Below, piece after piece: positions 50,177-61,900 of a DNA stretch of 64,000 nucleotides. Position 1 is the stretch's first letter; every line of letters begins with the position of its first letter. Source of the DNA: Pegea sp. RAD2-039. Its lineage: Eukaryota; Chordata; Thaliacea; Salpida; Salpidae. The stretch is taken from NCBI GenBank assembly GCA_034620365.1, contig JAQGEQ010000225.1, positions 620,001-684,000 on the forward strand. Reading direction: 5' to 3'. The notes beneath the pieces are model-generated. The model was not told the DNA's origin. It searched no databases and worked only from the letters and a program-made list of their open reading frames with translations. Made by a program: the position numbers and the translations under genes.

Positions 50177-52015
50177 ATGACAAAGCATCTTCTAAATATC
50201 ACAACAAATTTCATGAAACTCTCAAAGCAATCAATTAGAACTAAACTGCTGAAACTCCAAAACCTCAGCATCAACTACCCTGACCAAATACGTGAAAAAC
50301 GGGAGGCTGTACAGATGAGTAAAAGTAGTGATAAATTTGCTATTATCAATCACTCGGTTCGTCAAGCTTACATTTCTTACATTCAAGTACTAACATTTCT
50401 GGAATCAAAACATTAAACATTTCCACTTTAGTTTGGCGATTAATTATTGTATAATCAGATCAACGAGGTAGACCTCGTGTTCCACTATCTCGACTCCAAT
50501 CAAGTGTTTCTAACTGAGTCCTGGCTACCTGATACAATATCAAACTCAGTAGTATGTCCTTCCTGGGTATGTTCTAGAGGTCCTCATATTAAACATCATC
50601 GCATTGTCAATAAAAGAGTCTGCTTACTTTAAAAAGTGACGTAAATATTCACAGGTCGATATAAATTTAGATTCTTTTCCACTTACTAATCTTATTAATA
50701 GAGAGCTACAATAATTCAAACAAATTCTGTTCAAATGTTTGTCCCACTAAAAGTTACCAACCCAAATCGTACTAGAACTAAGTTAAGCTAAAACATAAGC
50801 TCTCAAAGATCTTCACTAAACACAACATTTATAAAAATATAATTCTTAAACCAAAAAAATCTAATTTTATAGATGATTTTGTTTTAAATAATTTTGAAAT
50901 TTCCACAATATGTTGGACAAATTATTTGGTACATCTGAATAAATCTTATTTTATTAAACCCATTCTATAGTTCAACCTGTATAAAATCCCTTTAATTTTT
51001 CATTATCTTTCACTTATGTACCTTCTATACAAGAGTTCCAGCTCATAATAGTAGTTCCAGTTCATTATTCCAGCTCATAACATAAGAGATAGAACTAAAC
51101 CACTAAATTACCGACCAATTTCTCTCACCAGTAGCTTCTGTCCAGTTTTTGATCTTTTCACAGAAAATTCTGAACTAATTTCTCAACTTACTCTTTGATT
51201 ATCAATTTGGATTCCTTCCTCAAGGATCAGAGTTACGAGATTGGATTTTGTTACCATCAATTGCTAAATTTGGAAATCATTTTACAGCTAGTATCAGCCA
51301 AACAGATATTCGTTTTATCCCATATTAGTAAAAACTCTGACAATTTAACATTATCTCTTAGATTGAGCAATTTTTTAAAGATAAGCAACAACAAGTCAAT
51401 AATAACACTTTTCAAGTTTTCTTGAAGTTTTCAGTGGTACCCAAGACACCATTATTAACTCTCCTTAGTAAGACGATTCCTAATATCTAACTTAAAGACA
51501 ATCTCATATAAAGACACTCATTAATCTTGTACTAGTATTTAAGATTATTAGTGATGTTTGCCATCTTATTAAAAGACTTTAAAGATATCTCATACCTCCT
51601 GTTGAGGCGTCATTCAAAACTAAACGGCTTTACTCTTCTTCACAACTTTAATAACACCCAAGTGAAGTAACAACTTTTTAATAAGGTAACCAAGGTTTGG
51701 AATTCCCTTCCCGATTCCGTTACTACATCATAATCTCGCACATCTTTCTAAGTTCTGCTTAAAACACACGATTTAAGTAATTTGGTTTACAAGTGATGTT
51801 CAAAATTTTACTTTTTTCTTTCTTCTCCTATTTTGTTGTATTAAATTTTTGAGATTCATTATTTTACCTCTACAGTGTTTGCACTCTTTTTCTGTTAATC
51901 TTAAGACACTTCTTCAGCCCTTCTATCCTATAGGTACTTGGTTTTCATTTGCTATAAGAGTTGTTAAATCTTTCACTCGCAGCCATGCGTTGAATAAATA
52001 AGTAATTATAAAGGT
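50177..52015 (+). mobile_element. Decayed non-LTR retrotransposon (LINE with AP endonuclease and reverse transcriptase)
   Basis: Several short frames in order match a Jockey/CR1/L2-type LINE. Near 50470-50560 an AP-endonuclease segment reads VFLTESWLPDTISNSVVCP. Near 51104-51150 the reverse-transcriptase N-terminal block reads NYRPISLTS. Near 51200-51230 a YQFGFLPQG block follows. Near 51690-51722 the conserved C-terminal VWNSLPDSV is seen, and the 3' end is AT-rich with gaataaataagtaa at about 51993. The frames are broken by stops and shifts and much of the element is missing, so it is inactive. It is followed at once by repeat copy D in the opposite orientation. Confidence 0.8.
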
Positions 52016-52034
52016 TGCAAAACGGCAATAATAG

Positions 52035-52230
52035 TTTTATTTATTCATTTCAATAAACGTGAAGGAGGGTGCCTGAAAAGAGCACCTCTCGCTAATACAC
52101 ATTCTCACAAATAACATCTATTTAGTGAAAAATATAGAAATAAAAATATGTAACACATGGCATTTCCGTAGTCCTCAAAGCATATAACAGTGGACAATTA
52201 CATGGAATGTTAATAATATAAGAAAGGAAA
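52035..52230 (-). repeat. Dispersed repeat, copy D
   Basis: Contains tttatttattcatttcaata, gtgaaggagggtgcctgaaa, gcacctctcgctaa, ttctcacaaataacatctat, catttccgtagtcctcaaag and acagtggacaattacatgga. Minus orientation, butted against the 3' end of the LINE, so the two elements meet tail to tail. Confidence 0.75.
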
Positions 52231-52983
52231 TTGCGACCTAATCTCTTCTATTTATCTTATTTAAGGTCTAAGCTAAGTTTGCAAAACTCGTGAAATATAA
52301 AGTTCTTATGATTTTCAAGTTTTTCTGTAAAGCCCTTTACTTTTACATAATAAAGTATTTATGAATAACTATTTATCAAAACACAATCAGTATAAATTTA
52401 ATTCGAACTAAAAGTATTTTAATAAAATTGTTCATTTTTGGTTTATCTTCCGTAGTTTTAAATAATAATAATCTTTTAGAGCTTGTTCTTCAAATATTTT
52501 CATCGCAAAAAAGCTTTGAAAATATTTTCTTTCATTAGAAAGGTGAATGAAAAATACCATTCTATCAATGAACTGATTGTATTTAGAAAGCAAAATAAAA
52601 TACTTCTTGAAATTTTTTATGAAATGTTTTACTAAAACTTTTCACAATATTCTAAATTATCTACTAGTTACTAGTCTTTTTATTTTTTATTCTGCAGTTC
52701 AATACTTTTATTTAAATTTACCAAACTTGCTAAAAGAAAACTCTAAAGCCTTTCTATAAAAAGCACAAAAGCTTATATACTCTATTAATTGTATTTATCA
52801 TAAAAATATTTTATTTATTGAAAAAAATAGGAAAATATCTACTTGAAAAATAAAGATTGATAAAAAATCAGGTTTATGTTTGATTTAAAAGCATATTAAA
52901 AATGAATATTTTAAGAACAATATGAATTATTTAAAGGCAATATTTTATGGTACTTAGTAGTATTAGCTAAATACTATTCTATT
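52231..52983. other. AT-rich spacer and probable 3' UTR of the giant membrane protein gene
   Basis: Nothing coding is supported; open stretches here are Phe/Leu/Lys-rich products of A/T runs. The minus-strand stop of the next gene is at 52984-52986. Confidence 0.5.
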
Positions 52984-55900
52984 TTAAATTTGAGTTTGTT
53001 CAACGTTGCTAGGACTGTAGAATCCAGATCTGAAATTACAAGTATGGTCAGACTATTTAAGTTTTAAAAAGTTTATTTGTACCTGGTTGCTTTGATATAT
53101 GACATTACTGATAACACTATAAGAGACCCAAATAAACCAACAGCTAGAATAATCAGAATTATAGGTGATGGAGGCTCATTTACAAATCCTAAGAACAAAA
53201 TATTTGTTAATTATTGAAATTAATAAAGTAATTTTGAGGTAATATCCGAATAAAACTCACTGTAAGGTGTTGTTAACGGTGGTAATGTTGTTTCGTCATA
53301 CCAAGGTGGTAAAACTTGAATGAAACATTAGAAAACATTATTTTCTGCCAGATAGCTTTGTATGAAACTTACCATAAACTCTCGCTGATGATTTACAGAA
53401 GTTTTCTGCGATATCTTTGGTGACGGTTTGCGAAATAATAATATCATACAACGATTTTGGCGTCTGTCTACTATTCCGTTTTCCTTTTATTTTAAAAGAG
53501 AAAGGTCTTGCCTCATCTTCTTCTACGAAATCTGTTCGACTCGTTGAACGATAGGATAAAGGTGGAAGTCCTAAAAAATTAGTTAAGTTTGATTAATCAA
53601 GATTCATTTTGTAGATAATGATTAACTTTAGAAGTTCACTCACCAGAACCACTTCCACTTCCACTTCCTTCAACAGCACTGCACCTCGTTTCATTTACAT
53701 CTTCAGGGTTGATCTTATACTCCAGTGAGAGTTGATCTATTTGTGTCATCCAGTTGAGGTAATTTGGATCAGTTTCTTTGTCAAACTTGGTCACATTTCC
53801 TCCATTTCTTAATAGTTTTGCCAGCTAAACATAAGAAGTGATCAGAAAATCATCACAAATGAGATTTTATCAATTAGAGTCACTTGTTCATAATAAATAT
53901 CTTCATCTTGCTCTCCATAGATGTCAATATGAGCATAAAAGTCTCGACCTTCACCAAGTTGTAACTGCTTAATGTAGTTGTCATAGTAACCACTTCCGCT
54001 TCCACTTCCTTGTCCGCTTCCGCTTCCGGAAGATTCTTCCGTTGAGTCCTTACTGCTCATCAGTAGTTTCAGCATTTCTTCTTTTGGTATTCTTCCTAAA
54101 CCTAAGGAGAATTGGTTTATTAGTTGATGAAGTGGAAAAGAGAGTTGTAAGTTAGTTTGTACCTCTGACATAAAAATGAACTTTGGTCTCTGACCGGGTC
54201 CAAGGCTCATAATAATCAACTTCAATGTGCAGTCCTTCAACCTAAATCAAAATCAGCTTGTCAGCAATCGATCTATTAATTTCTAATTCTATTTAGTTTA
54301 TACCTTTGGTATATAATCTTCTATTATTTTCATATTTTTAAAAGGTGTCTCACTCCAAAGATCTAAAACTACATCTTCTTCTAGATCTTCAATTATAAAA
54401 GATCCAATAAAAGCTAGAAATATTTTAATGTCATTTCAGATTTCGTGATTTTAGATTAGACTTACATGAATATGGAATAAAAGGTCCAGGAACTGAAAAA
54501 GAAATATATTTTAATTACATTTAATTTCAACAAACAAGAAATAACATCTTTTGAACCTGAAACTCACCTTGGACTTTTATTGTTGATGAGTTGATTTGTG
54601 CCAATATATTATCATCTTCTGCATCAAAGTAAATTAAACTTAGTTTAATTTCTTGTTCAATCTCAGGAGCTGTCTTAGCCTCATTTGTTGTTATCATTCC
54701 TTTAATGTATTTATCAACTACAAAAATTGAATCTTCTTCTATATTTAACTCCAGTTCTGTTTTATTCAGAAGAGTTTGAATCTGTTGAAAGATTCTTTTG
54801 TAAATTTACTCTTTTTTAACATTAAACAAAAATGTGAGATCAACTCACAACTGCTGGATCCTTGAGATTTGAAGTCACGTTTTCGTTTTTCAATTGGAAC
54901 TCTATCTTAAAATGTCTTGGTCCTAAAAGTTCGAAATTCAATGAGACTTATAAATCAATTGTAAAGTTTTCAAATCTTACTTTCAATCAGGTCAACACTT
55001 TGATTTAGAACAGATCGTATATCAACATCAGGTTTAATTGATATATGAGCCAACAGCTTGTCCTCTTTTGTATGTTCAAAGTAATCCACTCTAACTATAG
55101 GATCAGTGTTCACAAAAATTTCTTTGGCCTAGTTAAAAAATATCATTAGTTTTCTGTAACTATGATTGTGTAGATGTCAACTAACAATTATGTTTATATA
55201 TATGCAAAAAATAAACGAACTTTTTCTTTGAAGTCTTTTAAGATTGTACTTTCAATTGGTGGATATAAAGCCTCTACTTCTTCATATGTAAAATTTGCTA
55301 TAATTGCAGTAACTATTTGATTATCTTTAATTTGTGGTACTACTGGTGTTGTATCTGATACATCTGGTGTTGTATCTGGTACATCTGGTGTTGTATCTGG
55401 TACTACTGGTATTGTATCTGGTACTGTTGGTGTTGTATCTGGTACTACTGGTGTTGTATCTGGTACATCTGGTGTTGTATCTGGTACTACTGGTGTTGTA
55501 TCTGGTACTGTTGGTGTTGTATCTGATACATCTGGTGTTGTATCTGGTACTACTGGTGTTGTATCTTGTACCACTGGTGTTGTATCTGGTACCACTGGTG
55601 TTGTATCTGGTACATCTGGTGTTGTATCTGGTACATCTGGTGTTGTATCTGGTACATCTGGTGTTGTATCTGGTATTATTGGTGTTGTATCTGGTACTGT
55701 TGGTGTCGTATCTGGTTCCACTGGCGTTGTATCTGATACATATGGTGTTGTATCTGGTACTGTTGGTGTTGTACCTGGTACATCTGGTGTTGTACCTGGT
55801 AATATTGGTGTTGTATCTGGTACTACTGGTGTTGTATCTGATACATCTGGTGTTGTATCTGGTACATCTGGTGTTGTATCTGGTACATCTGGTGTTGTAT

Positions 55901-58900
55901 CTGGTACTACTGGTGTTGTATCTGGTACTACTGGTGTTGTATCTGGTACATCTGGTGTTGTATCTGGTAATATTGGTGTTGTATCTGGTACTACTGGTGT
56001 TGTATCTGATACATCTGGTGTTGTATCTGGTACATCTGGTGTTGTATCTGGTACATCTGGTGTTGTATCTGGTACTACTGGTGTTGTATCTGATACATCT
56101 GGTGTTGTATCTGGTACTACTGGTGTTGTATCTGGTACTACTGGTGTTGTATCTGGTACATCTGGTGTTGTATCTGGTACTACTGGTGTTGTATCTGATA
56201 CATCTGGTGTTGTATCTGGTACATCTGGTGTTGTATCTGGTACATCTGGTGTTGTATCTGGTACTACTGGTGTTGTATCTGATACATCTGGTGTTGTATC
56301 CGGTACTACTGGTGTTGTATCTGGTACTACTGGTGTTGTATCTGGTACATCTGGTGTTGTATCTGGTGCATCTGGTGTTGTATCTGGTATTATTGGTGTT
56401 GTATCTGGTACTGTTGGTGTCGTATCTGGTAGTATTGGTGTTGTATCTGCTATTGTAGTATTTGGTTCTTGTGATACTATATCCGGTGTGGTTTCCTCAG
56501 ATTTTGGTGTTGATGTTATCACAATATCTTCATCAAATGCTCGCGCTAAAAATTAATCTTATTTCGTTAAAAGTTTTTGAAATGACAATAATTTTTATTA
56601 AACTAAAAGAACTTAAAAGTTTATAAACATGTTAAGATATTGAAGATATATATTTACTCTACAAAATTAATTTTTTCAATCAATTGACTCACGAATAACG
56701 ATGAATCTGCTGAGTGAATCGCTGAATGTAGAATTAAGAGGGAATCTTTTAGAAACATATTTCAAAACTTGTTGTGTTAAATCATCAGGAACAAGGTTTT
56801 GACCTTCATTTGCATCAATGTAAACCTAAGAAATGTTTATGTTCAGAAATAACTGATCAAAATTTTATGTCTAACTTAACAACTTAATATGACTTTAACC
56901 AAAGAAATTCTCACAAAAAAGCTTAAAATATTCGTTTTAAGTATAATTCATCAAACAGTTTTTATAATTTAATTCATAAGATCTTTGAAATGATCACAGA
57001 AACCTTTGAGCGGAGCTTAGATGTATTCTTGAGAGGTTCTAAACGATGAAAATAAACTTTCTTAACTTTTGGTCCATTTTCAAACAAAGATATTTGGAAC
57101 TGTAAATAAAGTCACTTTATAGAATAACTTTTTTACTACTACAATATGAACTTACTAATTTTACAATTTCATTAATCGTTTCAACAGGTACTGATGTTTG
57201 ATTGTTTGGTAATTCAATATCAACTTCACCAGTAAACAAACGAATAATATTCGATGAAATCGACAGTTTATTTGGAGGGTTAATCCCATTTATCTCAATA
57301 TCAGTTGAAGGAAGCGAAATATTTTCTAATTTCTTCAAAACTTCAGGTGTAAGAGAAAAGTTTTTAAACTTCACCTAGGAAACAAGTTTTTAGCTTCAAC
57401 CAAATTAAATCTTTGATCCACTTACATTGAAATGAGCCAAAATTTCTGGGTAAAAACTAATTTGGTAATATTGAGGAGTTATATTAACATAATCTGATCC
57501 ATTTAAAGCTTCATAAATTGAAGTTAGAAGAAGCTGGTCTGCGATATTTCGATCAAATCCTTTTTTATTCTTCAAAATATTATCTCGAGCTGGTGACTGT
57601 GCCAACATGTTTGCCTTTCCAATTATTGTCACGTGATCTAAATATGAAATTATAAATATTTGGAATTCTCAATCAACTGAAGAACAAACCTTCGTCTTTA
57701 TCAATTTGTCGGATGTAAGTTGTGACGTTTGAAGTATTGATATCAAACAAGATAGTTTCATTTGTGATTGATAGCAAGGAAATATCTGATAATAAATCTT
57801 GGTTCAGTGGTTTGAAGAGTTTTTAAAATAGATAAATAGACTAACCTGAGATATTTAAATCGTTTAATTTCATTCGAATAATTTCAGTTTGTTCAAAAGG
57901 TCCGTAGAGTAAGTCTTTAGAGAATTCTAATTCGGCGATGAACTTTAAACTATCATTGAAGTCTTTTTGAAATCTGTAAAGTATTTGATAAATATTTGAT
58001 GTAGTTTTGTAATGAGATAAAAACCTGATGAAATTTGTTGATTGAATTCCAGTTTCAGGTAATAATGAAATTATCTTTTTAAAACTTCTATTAATTTCAC
58101 TTCTGATATTTAAATTTGGTTTCAATAACTTCATTTTCATTTCTTCTGATAATTTCTCAAGTAGATAGGCTTCGAAATAAAACTTTCTTGGAATATCTAT
58201 TCGGACACTATCAAGTAAGAAACTGAAAAATAATTTTGCCTTTAGTGTTTACAACTTAGAAAAATTGAATTCTTACGCTTTGTTGTCCATCAAGTTTGCC
58301 ACAAAGCTATTCTTCAAACTTTCTTCGATGTATTTTGGATCAATAATATTACTATTAATTACAAAATGACTTCGAACGAATGAAGATTGTGGAGAGAAGT
58401 ATTGAACAAATGAAACAACTTCATAAGTACTATTCAATCCCAACAACATATCATTCAACTGCAAGTTAATTTGCAAATCTCGGTTCTACCAATCAAATTT
58501 CAAGCTTACTATTTCTGTAGTCTTATTCTGTTGTTCTTTAAAAAATTCACTGAAATAGTCACGTGATAACTCAAATATTTCAGGTTCCTTAAATTGTTGT
58601 GTTATAAAGGTGATTTCCCCGTTATAAAACTCTGCAGGTGAATATAATCGATCCAATGTTTTTAAGATTTCAAAACTCTAACTTACTAGGTGGACCGAAC
58701 TTTCTACTCAACAAAACTGTCACATTAAAGTCTTCTGTGTCTACAGTGATAGAGTCATCTAAATACAAAAATTTGAGATTTTATCAAACAGAAAAAGGTT
58801 TGAAAAGACGCTTGTTGTAACCTTCAATCTTATTTTGATTTGAGAGAAGTTTTCGATATTGCTGAGTCATCTCAAATGGATCTGAAAGCTCATTTTTCTT

Positions 58901-61900
58901 CATATTAAATTGGAAGAAGACTTTAAATCTATCTCCAAAAGTTGGGAAGACACTGTAGAAAGATGAAAATATATTTTTTTTTAATCAAATTTGTATTTTT
59001 TGCTAACTCTGTAATTTCTAGTTCTTCGATTTGAGAATTTTCATTCGGAATCTCTTTTTTGTTATAAAGATCTTTTATGAAGTCTGCTAAGTGAGAAACA
59101 TTTGGTTTTTGGAAGTATATGTCATTTCCTTTTATGACGTCACTAGTGATATGAGCTTCACCAAGGAAGTTTCGTTTGCTAGCAACAGTGATGTTACGTC
59201 CAAATCTGTAGAAGAATCTCAACTAAAAGTTTCATGAATTTATGAAAGTTTTCTTACATCAATTGATTGTCTTTTTCTCTATCACTAAACTGTTGTAAAA
59301 GATCTTTTATAAGATCTTTATCTGATGAGTTTGATTTAATTATAAAATTAGCTGAGAACTCTTCATCTGAAGTAGGTTGGAAATATTGGACATCTATTTG
59401 AGATGGTTTGAAATCTGTCAAAGCTGCTCTCAGCTATGTAAATAAAATGATTGTAAAGATGAATTTTATTATAAATTGAAGCAAACCAGAATCTCTGTCC
59501 ATTCTGTTTGTACTTGGAATGATTTACTCTTATTGTTCTTCATCATTTCTTCAAATGAGTAGTCGATTGATTCTTTTGGAAATTCGAAGAGAACGCGCGC
59601 GTTAACGACTTCTACAAAAACAGTAGTTAGAAAAAACTGCCTCAAAATTGTTTCAAGTACCTGTCAAGTTATCAGAAGGCAGAGGTGGTAGAGTAACTGA
59701 AACAAATAAGTCATTAAATTCTAGAAATCTCTAACGCTTCTTGCTTACAATATATCTCGATGTGGTGGAACAACCCATCACTTGATGACGTCATCATTGA
59801 ATGACGTAACAGGTCATTAAGGTTGGTTTCCAGTTGCGAAGGACCGATGTTATCGTATTCAGACATGGTTACATCGAATGTGATGACGTCATTGATGATG
59901 TCATTTATAGCGATGTTATCCACGTGACTTGGTAGCATATTATCACGTGCAGCGAGAAGTTGTTTCAACTGAAATGAAATGAAATTAATTGAAGTTTTTG
60001 AAATTTTGCTTGAAGTACCGTTTGATTGACAGATGAAATATCAGCTGATGTATTTGCGAGTAGGGCGCGTCCCAAATACTTTCGTTTTATTGGAAGTTTG
60101 AGACTTGAAGAAAGAAGAGGAACTGTGAAAGATCAAGAAGATGATTTATTGTCGAGTCAGATTTTTCAACAAACTTTTAAAGAATGAAGAAATCTTATTT
60201 TCTAGTTGTTTTCTTAAAATCCTTAGAGGGTGAACATCATCTTTTACTGCAATTGTCATATGAACTAAAATGGTGTTTGCCCATTCTTCCCTTGATTCGA
60301 AATATTGAACTCCACTACCATCTAGAAGTTGAAAGAATTAATAAAATAGAAAATACTGATCAGATTCTCACTGATATTAAGGAGATAAGATTGAGGAGTG
60401 AATCCAAGAGCTAATCTCAAAGTCTCATTTTGTGTCTTTATCATCTCTTCGAATTTATCTGCTTCTTTCATATATAAATGAATATTTTCTGTTTTTTGAC
60501 CAATCAGCTCAATAGAAACTGTAAAAAAGACCGATAAATCGCTATTTCGATGACGTCATCAAACAATAAAGCACCTTGGAGTGGTAGACCAATAACTTTT
60601 CCAGCTGGTTTCACTTGAACTGAGCTCTTTATAATCTCTACGTTTTCATAAAACGATTTGAGATTATTTTTGATCGCTTTTTTCACAAACGAAGGATTTA
60701 ATTCGGAAACATTTTCAGATTTTATCTTCATCTCAATCAAGATCTGATCTTCATCATTCATATAACTTGGAGGAAGCTGAAAGAGTTTGATTAAAAATCA
60801 GAAACTTTTTAACAAGTTGTCAAACCTCTAAGTAATCTTTATCTATTGTCATAGCAACGCCAGATGCAGCCAGCTGTGACGTGATGACGTCATCAAGCAG
60901 TCGACGAATAGATGAACCACTGTTAAATATCTGTTCTTGTTGCATCTTTGTGAGGTTCTTCAGTAACATCTCGACTCGCATTTCGCGAACAACTGAAGAA
61001 AGAATGAAGATTAGGAAGATCAGGAAGATCACTTGTCAGCTCCTTACTGTTCATCATCACTTTTGAATCCATGACTGCTTCTTCCTTTTTATCTGAGAGC
61101 GCGGACTTGAGTAGAGATTTAATTTCATCTTCTACATCTCGCTTCATTGAGTTCACATTTACATGAGCCATAATCCTAAGATGAGAACGATCTTAAAGAT
61201 CACTGAGTGGATGGAAGAAGAAGATAAACTAACATGAACGATGGTGGTGTTAAAGGTTCAAAATATGCAAAATTGAATCGGAAGTTTGGAGCGGAATTCG
61301 CTGCTTTGTTCAAAACACTCATGACGTCGTTACGAAGTGTCACGTGACGCTTCGATTTTGAGTTGTAGATGACGTCATAGACATAAGGAGGAGGTACACG
61401 TAGGGTGATGGCAACTGAGTGCTTGTAGCGACCTCTAGTGATGAAAGTTGGAGCTGGAGGAGGAACTGGAGGAGGAACCGGAGGTGGAATCGTTGTGATG
61501 TCCACGAAAGGTGTTTGAGTCGCTAAAATTTGTTGGTTGAAATATTGTAAGAACGATTTGAATCGAAGAGTTACTTTGAACAGTTGTTGGAATGAAAGTT
61601 GGAGGTGGAGGTGGTAATGTTGGAGGTAGAGGTGGTGTTGTGAAGATATCATCTATTTAAATTATATAATTAATCTGCTGCAGCTTCAAATTATTAGATT
61701 TAAACCTGTTTTGTTGACTTGAAACTGTTGTGAGGTGATATTCAAATTTCCTGATATTGTGATGAATATAAAAGTGTAGGTATTCGAATCATTTAAGATT
61801 CTTACTTTAAAACTTTCATTTTCAAATCTAAAATTAAATTTTAAAGTTTTAAAACACTTTTTTTTATGAGTGAACTCAAAAACTTACTCTTTTTTAATTA

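Noticed and set aside
55334..56458. 374-residue + strand frame of LVLYLV-type repeats
   Set aside because: Antisense by-product of the 21-bp DTTPxxP array; the minus frame is continuous with spliced SEA-like exons.
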